A stretch of DNA of 29,812 bases from Ignavibacteriaceae bacterium (GTDB taxonomy: Bacteria > Bacteroidota > Ignavibacteria > Ignavibacteriales > Ignavibacteriaceae), in contig JANWIS010000109.1 of NCBI GenBank assembly GCA_025449775.1, positions 1-29,812 on the forward strand, in the 5' to 3' direction. The position numbers and the translations under genes are program-made. Every line of letters starts with the position of its first letter. Positions within the stretch are counted from its first letter, which is position 1. The notes beneath the pieces were generated by a model. That model was given only the letters and a program-made list of their open reading frames with translations, did no database searches and was not told the DNA's origin. Below are positions 17,634-25,412 of the stretch, piece after piece.

Positions 17634-17840
17634 TTAACTACGACCAACAAAAGTGTATATGTTCAACACCTTTAAAAGATTTATAATTGCTTCTCTGTCA
17701 AATGGATTCGGGATCTTACTTATGTCTTTATATTCTTTTATAAGACCAGTAAGCTTACCTAATCCATCAACCATTCTTTGTATTACGCTACCATTATCAG
17801 CAATATCGTAGTGGCCTTCTTTGCCTATAAATGTTCTCAT
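17634..17840 (-). CDS. Small hypothetical protein (68 aa)
   Basis: 68 residues, not recognised. The ATG at 17840 has a GGGGAGG sequence (17850-17844) 3 bases before it, a strong if tightly spaced ribosome site, which supports real translation. The protein is soluble, with a mostly charged N-terminal half (GKEGHYDIADNG, GKLTGLIKEYKDISKIP) and a more hydrophobic C-terminal end (AIINLLKVLNIYTFVGRS) that could form one amphipathic helix. It lies 21 bases after the stop of another 68-residue gene on the same strand, and the two probably form a small operon. No function is proposed. Confidence 0.6.
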   Translation of the reverse strand: MRTFIGKEGHYDIADNGSVIQRMVDGLGKLTGLIKEYKDISKIPNPFDREAIINLLKVLNIYTFVGRS

Positions 17841-17861
17841 AAACCTCCCCTGAATAGAAAA

Positions 17862-18068
17862 TTAAAGTTGCATAAAATCATCATAATCATCTAGCTCGAG
17901 CTCATTCATACTTAAACCATCGTAACCATTATCTTCAATTCTTTCATAGATCTGCTCTTCGTCTATGCAATCAGGGTCCAAACAAGGTTCTTCATCCGAG
18001 AGTATCGGAATATCTTCCTCATTATAAAATGAATCGAAGATTTGTTTTTGTTGTAGATGTTTGTTCAT
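17862..18068 (-). CDS. Small, highly acidic hypothetical protein (68 aa)
   Basis: 68 residues from ATG 18068, which has AAGGAGG at 18084-18078 with a 9-base spacer. A longer reading from 18110 would begin upstream of the likely promoter and is rejected. The protein is very rich in Asp and Glu: NEEDIPILSDEEP, DPDCIDEEQIYERIEDNG, and the tail NELELDDYDDFMQL. It also has two cysteines in PCLDPDC. No family is recognised. Such acidity can occur in DNA-mimic or protein-binding inhibitors, but nothing here shows that. It is the first gene of a two-gene operon with the 68-residue gene downstream. Confidence 0.62.
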   Translation of the reverse strand: MNKHLQQKQIFDSFYNEEDIPILSDEEPCLDPDCIDEEQIYERIEDNGYDGLSMNELELDDYDDFMQL

Positions 18069-18077
18069 TCCTTTGTA

Positions 18078-18084
18078 CCTCCTT
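18078..18084 (-). promoter_or_regulatory. Ribosome binding site that fixes the start of the acidic 68-aa gene
   Basis: AAGGAGG on the reverse strand, 9 bases upstream of ATG 18068. It favours this start over the in-frame ATG at 18110, which has no such site. Confidence 0.75.
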
Positions 18085-18092
18085 ATTTTATA

Positions 18093-18122
18093 TTTATACT
18101 GATGTTCCAATTATAGTGCCAA
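18093..18122 (-). promoter_or_regulatory. Candidate promoter for the two small genes
   Basis: On the reverse strand TTGGCA (18122-18117), an 18-base spacer and TATAAA (18098-18093) would start a transcript near 18086, just ahead of the AAGGAGG ribosome site. The remainder of the gap up to the tRNA-Leu promoter holds nothing else I can identify. Confidence 0.42.
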
Positions 18123-18307
18123 TCGATTTGTCCGTCAGTTATGGTAATAGCTTGGGAATTAATCAGAAAATCTATGATGCATTTATAATCTTTTACCGCT
18201 CAAATTGAACTAGTTGAATAAATCTGGAACAGAAATAACTTTCGTCAGAAGAAATTACCCTGAAATACTTCACAGCTAAATTCATAACGACATTTCTTGC
18301 AATTACA

Positions 18308-18334
18308 TTGCCTGTACGGATTAAGTTTTATAAT
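18308..18334 (+). promoter_or_regulatory. Candidate promoter for tRNA-Leu
   Basis: A perfect TATAAT lies at 18329-18334, about 42 bases before the tRNA. The best -35 partner, TTGCCT at 18308, gives a short 15-base spacer, so only the -10 box is convincing. Confidence 0.38.
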
Positions 18335-18375
18335 TTTGTTCCGTTCGTTTCAATCCAATTAATTTTTTATTTTTT

Positions 18376-18461
18376 GCCGAAGTGGCGGAATTGGTAGACG
18401 CGCTGGACTCAAAATCCAGTCTGGCTTAAACCAGGTGCCGGTTCGAGTCCGGCCTTCGGTA
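18376..18461 (+). tRNA. tRNA-Leu (anticodon CAA)
   Basis: An 86-base class II tRNA. The acceptor GCCGAAG pairs with CTTCGGT, including the G1:U72 pair usual in bacterial tRNA-Leu. The anticodon stem is CTGGA/TCCAG around CTCAAAA (anticodon CAA), and there is a long variable arm (CTGGCTTAAACCAG). The T-loop is GGTTCGAGTCC. The discriminator is A, and CCA is not encoded. Confidence 0.98.
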
Positions 18462-18597
18462 CTGTTGGTTTTTTAAAAAGAGTAGTATTTATGAAAGGAA
18501 AGAGTTAATAATTAGTAATAAAAAAATAATCAGCATCATTTTCATTAGTTCTCTTCTCGGGATTCTAACAAACTTTTTAAATCCATCCGGCATTCCA

Positions 18598-19173
18598 TTG
18601 ATTAGAGAAAAAGTCGAACTTAAATGGGTTTCAGATTCACTCTTTATTGAATCAGTTAAAGATTCATCTCAAAAATTGATTGATAATGATCCTGTAAAAC
18701 CTGACAATCCTTCGATTGTAAATAGTTCTGAAATAGAAATCAACAAACAGATGACTAAGAAAAGCGAAGGAACATCTACTGTTTCTGATGATAAAAGGAT
18801 TGAGGAGAAGCAAAAGGATGAACAGCAAATAGCTTTCACTGAGCCAAAAGCTATTACGCTTGAACAGGCAAAAATTCTCTTTGATAAAGGTGTTTTATTT
18901 ATTGATGCCCGAGATGAAGCCGATTATAAAGCCGGATTTATTATTAAATCAATAAATATTCCTTTTGATGATTTGAAAAATCACCAGCACAAACTGGAGG
19001 AGATTTCAAAAGAAAAACCCTTGGTAATTTATTGTGCAGGGACAGATTGTGACCTGAGCATTCTTCTTGGCAATAAATTATTTGAACTAGGATATAAACA
19101 AGTTTATATATTTTTTGGCGGCTGGGTAGAATGGGTAAATGCTGATTATCCAATAGAACATATTTCCCAATGA
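18598..19173 (+). CDS. Rhodanese-domain protein with N-terminal membrane segment; true start uncertain
   Basis: The coordinates begin at the first standard start codon (TTG 18598, no ribosome site). The reading frame is open back to a stop at 18427, and codons from about 18511 read as a membrane or signal segment (NKKIISIIFISSLLGILTNFLNP) that runs straight into the annotated part. The true protein therefore probably starts upstream at a non-standard ATT or ATA near 18508-18511, behind AAAGGAA. After a charged linker, the C-terminal rhodanese domain (about residues 85-190) has ITLEQAKILFDKGVLFIDARD, the active-site loop CAGTDC with catalytic C146, and GGWVEW. Rhodanese domains carry sulfur or sense redox state. 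The stop overlaps the next start in ATGA. Confidence 0.8.
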   Translation: MIREKVELKWVSDSLFIESVKDSSQKLIDNDPVKPDNPSIVNSSEIEINKQMTKKSEGTSTVSDDKRIEEKQKDEQQIAFTEPKAITLEQAKILFDKGVLFIDARDEADYKAGFIIKSINIPFDDLKNHQHKLEEISKEKPLVIYCAGTDCDLSILLGNKLFELGYKQVYIFFGGWVEWVNADYPIEHISQ

Positions 19174-19625
19174 GTTTTATGATCAATAAAATAATTTCAA
19201 ACAAATATTTTTTACTGACAATTAGAATCTTTTTGGCATTTGTTTTTTTATTTGCAGCCATTTCAAAAGTTACTGATGCAGTAGCTTTTTCTCAATCAAT
19301 CAACAATTACAAATTGCTTCCAAATTTCCTTGTGAACTTTACAGCAATAGTATTACCCTGGATTGAATTCAGTGCAGGACTTCTTTTAATATTTGGAATA
19401 TCGGTTAAAGAAAACTCTGCGATCTTTACAGGTTTACTTGCGATTTTTATTCTGGCAATTACTATTAGTCTGGTAAGAGGACTAGATATTGAATGTGGCT
19501 GTTTCGGAACTGTTGAAGGATCCAAAATAGGTATTATTAAATTGTTGGAAAATTTTGGATTGCTTGCTGCAGGACTAATTCTTATCAGATTCGATTCAAA
19601 ATATTTGTCACTTGCCGAGAATTAG
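19170..19625 (+). CDS. MauE/DoxX family redox-associated membrane protein
   Basis: A 151-residue inner-membrane protein with four hydrophobic helices: one near residues 14-34 (LLTIRIFLAFVFLFAAISK), one near 55-75, one near 82-102, and the last near 125-140. Between the third and fourth lies the conserved ECGCFG cysteine motif typical of MauE-like members. MauE/DoxX proteins are linked to disulfide or thiol chemistry in the periplasm and to electron transfer to quinones. The ATGA overlap with the rhodanese gene implies that the two act together, possibly in thiol or sulfur redox. The specific role is unknown. Confidence 0.87.
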   Translation: MSFMINKIISNKYFLLTIRIFLAFVFLFAAISKVTDAVAFSQSINNYKLLPNFLVNFTAIVLPWIEFSAGLLLIFGISVKENSAIFTGLLAIFILAITISLVRGLDIECGCFGTVEGSKIGIIKLLENFGLLAAGLILIRFDSKYLSLAEN

Positions 19626-19630
19626 ATTAA

Positions 19631-20905
19631 TTATTTAAAAGCCTTATCAGCTATATCCCTTCTATAATAAATATTTTCAAAATTTATTTTTCCTAAGGCT
19701 TTATAAGCTTTATCCTTTGCAAGCATCAAATTGAAATCCGGTAAGACTGAAGTAACACCAAGTACTCTTCCGCCATTTGTAAATATCTTTCCATTATCTT
19801 CTTTCGTTCCTGCATGATAAACAACTATATCAGTTGGTAGTTCATTCAACCCTGTTACTTCATAACCTTTTTTATAAGAATCCGGATAACCTTTTGAAGA
19901 AGCAACAACACAAACTGAGGAGCCTCCATTATATTCAACAGCATTTTTATCTACTTTACCTAATGCTGCAGTATATAATAGATGCAGAAAGTCACCTTTA
20001 ATAACAGGAAGAACAACCTGAGTTTCGGGGTCACCGAATCTGCAATTGAATTCAATTACCTTAATTCCTTCGCTTGTAATTATAAGACCAGCATATAAAC
20101 AGCCAATAAATTTTGCTTCATGATTTTTTAGAGTTTGTAGAATTGGATAAATGATTCCATTTTTTATTACTTCAAAAATTTTTGGAGTGACGATTGGTGC
20201 TGGTGCATAAGCTCCCATTCCGCCAGTATTCTTCCCCGTATCGTTATCGCCTATTCTTTTATGATCTTGTGCAGCAGGAAGACAAATAAAATTCTCTCCA
20301 TCACAAATTGCAAAAACAGAAACTTCTTCACCAGTTAAAAATTCTTCGATGAGAACTTTTTCACCAGATTCACCAAACACTTTATCGAGAAAGATTAATT
20401 TAAGTGCTTCTTCAGCCTCCTTTGATTCATTACAGATGAACACACCTTTACCCGATGCCAATCCATCAGCTTTTATAACACAAGGATACTTTTTATTTCT
20501 AATATATTCTCTAGCCGGTTCATACATATTCGGTGTGAATGTAATGTGTTTGGCAGTTTGTACTTTTGCTTCCTTCATTATTATTTTTGCAAATGATTTG
20601 GATGATTCAATTTTTGCAGCTTCCTTATCGGGCCCGAAAACATTTATCTTATTTTTCCTAAGTTCGTTTGCAAGGCCGTTAACTAATGGTTCCTCGGGAC
20701 CAACAACTACCAGGTCAATTTTATTCTCAATACAAAACTCAACTAATTGTGTGTGATTTGTAGTATCGAGATTAATATTATTCCCAAGTAACGATGTGCC
20801 TGGATTTCCAGGAACAATAAAAATTTTTTCCAGCTTTTCGCTTTCTTTAATTTTTAAAGTGAGAGCATGCTCTCTTCCACCAGGTCCAATAACAGCTACA
20901 TTCAT
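19631..20905 (-). CDS. purD: Phosphoribosylamine--glycine ligase (GARS)
   Basis: A 424-residue ATP-grasp enzyme that joins glycine to phosphoribosylamine, the second step of purine synthesis. Motifs are GPGGREHAL at the N-terminus, DLVVVGPEEPL, PCVIKADGLASGKGV (ATP-grasp), EEFLTGEEVSVFAICDG, QDHKRIGDNDTGKNTGGMG, and EFNCRFGDPETQ with metal ligands. Length and order are normal for a stand-alone PurD. The start overlaps the stop of the upstream glycosyltransferase in ATGA, and guaB lies one gene further upstream, so purine genes share this transcript. Confidence 0.97.
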   Translation of the reverse strand: MNVAVIGPGGREHALTLKIKESEKLEKIFIVPGNPGTSLLGNNINLDTTNHTQLVEFCIENKIDLVVVGPEEPLVNGLANELRKNKINVFGPDKEAAKIESSKSFAKIIMKEAKVQTAKHITFTPNMYEPAREYIRNKKYPCVIKADGLASGKGVFICNESKEAEEALKLIFLDKVFGESGEKVLIEEFLTGEEVSVFAICDGENFICLPAAQDHKRIGDNDTGKNTGGMGAYAPAPIVTPKIFEVIKNGIIYPILQTLKNHEAKFIGCLYAGLIITSEGIKVIEFNCRFGDPETQVVLPVIKGDFLHLLYTAALGKVDKNAVEYNGGSSVCVVASSKGYPDSYKKGYEVTGLNELPTDIVVYHAGTKEDNGKIFTNGGRVLGVTSVLPDFNLMLAKDKAYKALGKINFENIYYRRDIADKAFK

Positions 20906-22188
20906 ACCACTGAGATTTTTAGAATATTATTGAATTGTTTTGCTAATTGTTCTGTTAATAAATCACGCCGGAAATTTTCAATGAAATCATCATCAGGTTT
21001 TGGGAGGTTTCCATCTTTGAATAATCTATAAACATTCAGCATCGTATTTTTTATTTCGTCAATATTATCAGGTTCAGTAATGAAGGCAGCTTTGTATTCA
21101 GAAACAGCTGATTTAAGTGCACCTTCCGGAAAACAAGCGATAATGGGTTTACGAGTACCAAAATATTCATATAATTTTCCGCTGGAAATTGTATCAGAGC
21201 TTTTACCTCTGCCTGTCATAATCCACAATACATCACTCATAAACAATTTCTGAATAGTTTCAAGATGATTGAGATAACCGAATTCAACGACGTAAGATTC
21301 AAGTTTCAAATCCCTGATTAACTTTTGATTTTCTTTTCTTAAAAATCCAACAAAAGCGAGACGGATATTTTCAGCTATTGATGGAGATTCTAACAATAAA
21401 TTTTTAAATGCTTGCAAAAAATATTTTGGAGTAATGTACTCGTAAAATAATCCAGCATATGTAATAAACAATTTATCGTTAGGTTTCTTTATCATTGTTA
21501 CCTTGCTCATGTCTTCCGGATCAAAGCCATGCGGAATAATATAAACATCATCAAAAGACAGAAACTTGTTACTACTAATCAGCTTTTCTTTTATACGTCT
21601 GTTTGTTACTATTATTTTATCTGCAGCTTTTAATGCTTTGTACTCTTTCCTTTTATGAATTACTCTGTGAAATGGTGTAATATAGAAAGAGAATTGGTTA
21701 TCAACCCATAAATCCCTGTAGTCAAGCACAAGCGGAATTTGATAATCTTTTTTTATTCTTGAGAATACATCGAATGCACTGAATGGAGGACCAGAAATAA
21801 AAACACAATCAAACTGCTCAGTGCTTACAATTTCTATACACTTTTTATAAGCTTGTTTCGCCCAGGAAATTTTGTTGTCTGGTAAAAAAAATACTTGACT
21901 GAGTCTGCTTAAGGTCTTTCGAATTATTTCACTGGGAAGTTTTACAGTTCCATACTTTGATAATAATGAATTTGGTTCTTTACCTCCAACTCTTATTACT
22001 TTTACTTGAGAATCTTCAAGTTCCTGTTGAAGTGATTTGTCATGAGCAAAATATGCAACATTACCAGTGGTGATTACAGTGGGTTCCCAATTATAATTTT
22101 TCAAGTACTTTACAAACTTAAGAGTTCTCTGTACTCCACTAAGCCCCATTGGAGGAAAATAGTAGGCTATAACAAGTACTTTTAACAT
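20902..22188 (-). CDS. Glycosyltransferase family 4-like protein
   Basis: A 428-residue GT-B glycosyltransferase. The N-terminal half starts KVLVIAYYFPPMGLSGVQRT, the form common in GT4 enzymes that build surface polysaccharide, and has a Rossmann-like FDCVFISGPPFSAFDV. The C-terminal half has FITYAGLFYEYITPKYFL, VVEFGYLNHLETIQKLFMSD, and SSGKLYEYFGTRKPIIAC, whose YEYFG region corresponds to the nucleotide-sugar-binding segment. Donor and acceptor cannot be deduced. It overlaps purD by 4 bases and follows guaB by 24 bases, an odd position for a sugar transferase and probably only operon packing. Confidence 0.88.
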   Translation of the reverse strand: MLKVLVIAYYFPPMGLSGVQRTLKFVKYLKNYNWEPTVITTGNVAYFAHDKSLQQELEDSQVKVIRVGGKEPNSLLSKYGTVKLPSEIIRKTLSRLSQVFFLPDNKISWAKQAYKKCIEIVSTEQFDCVFISGPPFSAFDVFSRIKKDYQIPLVLDYRDLWVDNQFSFYITPFHRVIHKRKEYKALKAADKIIVTNRRIKEKLISSNKFLSFDDVYIIPHGFDPEDMSKVTMIKKPNDKLFITYAGLFYEYITPKYFLQAFKNLLLESPSIAENIRLAFVGFLRKENQKLIRDLKLESYVVEFGYLNHLETIQKLFMSDVLWIMTGRGKSSDTISSGKLYEYFGTRKPIIACFPEGALKSAVSEYKAAFITEPDNIDEIKNTMLNVYRLFKDGNLPKPDDDFIENFRRDLLTEQLAKQFNNILKISVV

Positions 22189-22212
22189 TGATTAATATTA
22201 GCTCCGATAATC

Positions 22213-23685
22213 TTATCTTTTGATCTGATAATTTGGAGCTTCCTGGGTAATGATAACATCGTGAGGATGGCTTTCTTTTAATCCGGCAGAAGTGATTTTT
22301 ATAAATTGACTATTTTCTCTCAATTCAGTTATATTTTTTGCACCACAATATCCCATTGCTGAACGTAAACCACCGACAAGCTGATAAATTGTGTCTTCCA
22401 ATGGACCTTTATAAGGAACTCTTCCTTCAACACCTTCTGGTACTAACTTACCAATATCATCTTCAACATCTTGAAAATATCTGTCTTTACTTCCCTCTTT
22501 CATCGCAGCGATGCTTCCCATTCCACGATATGATTTAAAACTTCTACCTTCATATAATATTTTTTGTCCGGGGCTTTCTTCAACTCCGGCAAAAAGACCC
22601 CCTATCATTACACTATGTGCTCCCGCTGCAATTGCCTTTGGAATATCACCTGTTTGTTTTATTCCACCGTCTGCAATTAACGGAACACCACTCTTTTTTG
22701 ATGCATGATATGAGTTCATAACTGCCGAAATCTGAGGTATGCCAACACCTGCGATCACTCTTGTAGTACAAATTGAACCTGGTCCAATTCCAATTTTAAC
22801 TGCGTCTACTTTACAATTTATTAAATCAATAACAGCATCGTATGTCCCCACATTTCCAGCAATTAGCTGGATATATTTAAATTTTTTTCTAGCTTCACGA
22901 ACAACCTGCATTACTCCAGCCGAGTGTCCATGTGCTGTGTCAATAACAATGGTATCTGCTCCAGAGTTAGTAAGTTCATTTATCCGTTCAAAAGTATCCT
23001 TAGTAACTCCAACTGCTGCTCCCACTCTAAGTCTGCCATGTTGATCTTTACATGCAAATGGGTACTTTTTCTTTTTGAGAATATCCTTATATGTAATAAG
23101 TCCTTTGAGCTTACTCTTTTTATCAACAACAGGAAGTTTTTCTATCTTAAAACGCTGCAGTATTTTTTCTGCCTGTTCAAGAGTAGTTCCAACAGGTACA
23201 GTAATTAAATTCTCTTTGGTCATTAATTGTGTGACTTTTAACCTGACATTCGGTTCAAATCGTAAATCTCTATTAGTAAGTATTCCGACAAGTCTACTTG
23301 AGTTATCTATTATTGGTATTCCTGATACGCTGTATTTTTTCATTAATGTTAAAGCATCACCAACTGTTTTGTCCGGTGATAAAGTAACTGGGTCCTTTAT
23401 CATACCACTTTCAGATCTCTTTACTTTATCTACTTCTTCGCATTGTCTTTCAATTGTCATATTCTTATGAAGAATTCCTATACCACCTTCTCTTGCCATT
23501 GCTATTGCAAGATCTGATTCAGTGACTGTATCCATAGCTGCAGAAATAATCGGGATGTTTAATTTAATTTCCGGGGTGAGCATACTCGTTAAATCAACTT
23601 CTCTTGGAAGAACTGCAGACCTGGCAGGAACAAGTAACACATCATCAAATGTTAATGCTTCCTGTAAAATTATTTTTTCCTTCAT
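22213..23685 (-). CDS. guaB: IMP dehydrogenase
   Basis: A 490-residue enzyme that oxidises IMP to XMP with NAD+, the committed step of GMP synthesis. The barrel begins TFDDVLLVPARS. Two CBS domains follow at about residues 95-205 (VTLSPDKTVGDALTLM; LITVPVGTTLEQAEKI), and the barrel resumes with VIDTAHGHSAGV and the active-site loop GPGSICTTR, catalytic C306. The flap region SKDRYFQ and C-terminal VEGRVPYKG are intact. It lies between the acyl-CoA dehydrogenase gene (15 bases) and the glycosyltransferase gene, on the same strand. Confidence 0.98.
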   Translation of the reverse strand: MKEKIILQEALTFDDVLLVPARSAVLPREVDLTSMLTPEIKLNIPIISAAMDTVTESDLAIAMAREGGIGILHKNMTIERQCEEVDKVKRSESGMIKDPVTLSPDKTVGDALTLMKKYSVSGIPIIDNSSRLVGILTNRDLRFEPNVRLKVTQLMTKENLITVPVGTTLEQAEKILQRFKIEKLPVVDKKSKLKGLITYKDILKKKKYPFACKDQHGRLRVGAAVGVTKDTFERINELTNSGADTIVIDTAHGHSAGVMQVVREARKKFKYIQLIAGNVGTYDAVIDLINCKVDAVKIGIGPGSICTTRVIAGVGIPQISAVMNSYHASKKSGVPLIADGGIKQTGDIPKAIAAGAHSVMIGGLFAGVEESPGQKILYEGRSFKSYRGMGSIAAMKEGSKDRYFQDVEDDIGKLVPEGVEGRVPYKGPLEDTIYQLVGGLRSAMGYCGAKNITELRENSQFIKITSAGLKESHPHDVIITQEAPNYQIKR

Positions 23686-23700
23686 ACTCGTTTACTTAAT

Positions 23701-24870
23701 TTAATCAAATGCAGGAATTCCTGTTATATCTTCTCCCAAGATCAATGTATGCATCTCGTGAGTGCCTTCATAAGTTTTAACTGATTCCAGATTTGCTGCA
23801 TGTCTCATAATTGGGTATTCATCTAAAATACCGTTAGCACCATGAATCTCTCTTGATACCCTTGCAATCTCAAGTGCTTTTTCACAATTATTTCTTTTTG
23901 CCATTGAGACTTGAGTATGCTTAGCTTCACCTTTATCCATCATTCTTCCAAGTTGAATATTTAGTAATTGCGCTTTTGTAATTTCTGTAAGCATAAATAC
24001 AAGCTTTTCTTGAGTTATCTGATATCCGGCTATTGGTTTGCTAAATTGCTTTCTGCTTTTCGCATAATTCAAAGCTGAATCATAACACGTCATCATTGCA
24101 CCAACAACTCCCCAGGCAATTCCATATCTTGCCTGGTTCAAACACATTAATGCATTTTTTAGTCCTTCAGTTTTAGGCAGTAAATTCTTTTCAGACAGTA
24201 GTACGTTATCAAAAATTAATTCAGAAGTAACTGATGCTTTTAAAGAATGTTTTCCTTTCATCTCCGGTGCAGAAAACCCTTTCATACCTTTTTCAACAAT
24301 TACTCCCCTAATTTCTCCATCGAGTTTTGCCCAAACAATTGCAATATCTGCAATCGTTCCATTTGTAATCCACATCTTTGCACCATTCAAAACAAAGCCA
24401 TCTTTAACTTTTTTTATGCTGGTAATCATTCCAGATGGATTTGAGCCATAATCCGGTTCTGTTAAGCCGAAACAACCTATCTTTTGACCTTTTGCTAATA
24501 GCGGAAGCCAGTAATCTTTTTGCTCCTCACTTCCGAATTTAAAGATGGGATACATTACAAGTGAACTTTGAACTGATACAAAGCTTCTTATTCCACTATC
24601 ACCTCTTTCCAGTTCCTGTGCGATCAATCCATAGGAAACGTAATTTAATTCTGCACAACCATATTTTTGAGGAAGCGTACTACCGAGCAGTCCAAGCTCA
24701 GCCATTTTAGGAACCAAATGGATTGGGAACGTTGATTCTCTATTGTGTTTTTCAATTATCGGGATAATCTCGTGTGACACAAATTCCCTGACGGTATCGC
24801 GAATCATAATCTCTTCACTTGAAAGTAGAGATTCTATGTTATAGTAATCCACACCTTTAAATCTGTTCAT
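23701..24870 (-). CDS. Acyl-CoA dehydrogenase, glutaryl-CoA dehydrogenase type
   Basis: A 389-residue FAD enzyme of the acyl-CoA dehydrogenase family. It follows glutaryl-CoA dehydrogenases closely: DSGIRSFVSVQSSLVMYPIF with the arginine that binds the glutaryl carboxylate, IGCFGLTEPDYGSNPSGM, MWITNGTIADIAIVWAKLDG, CLNQARYGIAWGV, and the C-terminal TYEGTHEMHTLILG with the catalytic base E368. GCDH oxidises and decarboxylates glutaryl-CoA to crotonyl-CoA in lysine and aromatic breakdown. The preserved arginine and glutamate support glutaryl-CoA rather than a plain fatty acyl-CoA. No other genes of lysine breakdown are present, so the physiological role is uncertain. It is the first gene of the guaB-purD run. 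Confidence 0.92.
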   Translation of the reverse strand: MNRFKGVDYYNIESLLSSEEIMIRDTVREFVSHEIIPIIEKHNRESTFPIHLVPKMAELGLLGSTLPQKYGCAELNYVSYGLIAQELERGDSGIRSFVSVQSSLVMYPIFKFGSEEQKDYWLPLLAKGQKIGCFGLTEPDYGSNPSGMITSIKKVKDGFVLNGAKMWITNGTIADIAIVWAKLDGEIRGVIVEKGMKGFSAPEMKGKHSLKASVTSELIFDNVLLSEKNLLPKTEGLKNALMCLNQARYGIAWGVVGAMMTCYDSALNYAKSRKQFSKPIAGYQITQEKLVFMLTEITKAQLLNIQLGRMMDKGEAKHTQVSMAKRNNCEKALEIARVSREIHGANGILDEYPIMRHAANLESVKTYEGTHEMHTLILGEDITGIPAFD

Positions 24871-24902
24871 TTTTTTACTTGTTTTGGAATTTTTTGAATG
24901 GA

Positions 24903-24931
24903 AATTTAGTGAAACTCCTTTCAGTAAACAA
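24903..24931 (-). promoter_or_regulatory. Candidate promoter for the acyl-CoA dehydrogenase-guaB-purD run
   Basis: On the reverse strand TTGTTT (24931-24926), a 17-base spacer and TAAATT (24908-24903) lie about 33 bases upstream of the start. The -35 box overlaps an inverted repeat AATGA/TCATT (24930-24951) in this divergent region, so one protein could control both directions. Weak evidence. Confidence 0.3.
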
Positions 24932-25005
24932 TGAGACGAATGTTAATCATTACCAAAGTACTAACTTGATTATTAAAAATAATAATGAGATTTTAATATT
25001 TAATT

Positions 25006-25365
25006 ATGCATCAGCGATTGAAGATATTTAAACATCTGCTATCCACAGTGATTCTGATCTGTTATCTATTTACTTTTATCTTCGGCGTTTTCCATTATCA
25101 TAACTATGATTTCAATTTCTCTGAAACATTCGACAATGAAACTAAAACAAACAATGATCACTCTCTCTTCCTAAATGGAAAGTTTGATGAGTGTATAATT
25201 CATCAATCCTTTTCATTTATACAGACTGCAATAATAAAACCATTTACCTGTCTTCATTTAACAAATCGAGATTGTACTACGTATCAATTCCCTGAAACAA
25301 AGGGAAATATCAGTTCTGATTATTTTCAAACCAACTTATTACGAGCTCCACCAAAACACTCCTAA
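25006..25365 (+). CDS. Small membrane-anchored protein upstream of a TonB-dependent receptor
   Basis: 119 residues with one N-terminal hydrophobic helix (about residues 9-30, LLSTVILICYLFTFIFGVF), then a periplasmic part with HYHNYD, CIIHQSF, TCLHLTNRDC and a C-terminal RAPPKHS. Scattered His and Cys residues could bind metal. Its layout (one helix, a Cys/His body and a terminal RAPP-type motif) recalls the DUF2946-type proteins found beside metal-related TonB receptors in Proteobacteria, but I cannot confirm membership. It lies 47 bases before the receptor gene on the same strand, so a shared role in metal uptake or sensing is likely. Confidence 0.68.
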   Translation: MHQRLKIFKHLLSTVILICYLFTFIFGVFHYHNYDFNFSETFDNETKTNNDHSLFLNGKFDECIIHQSFSFIQTAIIKPFTCLHLTNRDCTTYQFPETKGNISSDYFQTNLLRAPPKHS

Positions 25366-25412
25366 GTTTTTTTATCGTTCATAAATAAAAAATTTAACTT
25401 AGGAGATTTATT

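Noticed and set aside
18069..18110. Longer N-terminus for the acidic 68-residue protein
   Set aside because: This ATG would lie upstream of the likely transcription start, and the in-frame ATG 18068 has a strong AAGGAGG site.
20349..20756. 135-codon open frame on the plus strand
   Set aside because: It lies wholly antisense within purD, whose motifs are unmistakable, and has no recognisable product.
22338..23704. Several plus-strand open frames of 60-131 codons
   Set aside because: All are antisense shadows of guaB, with overlapping frames and no domain features.
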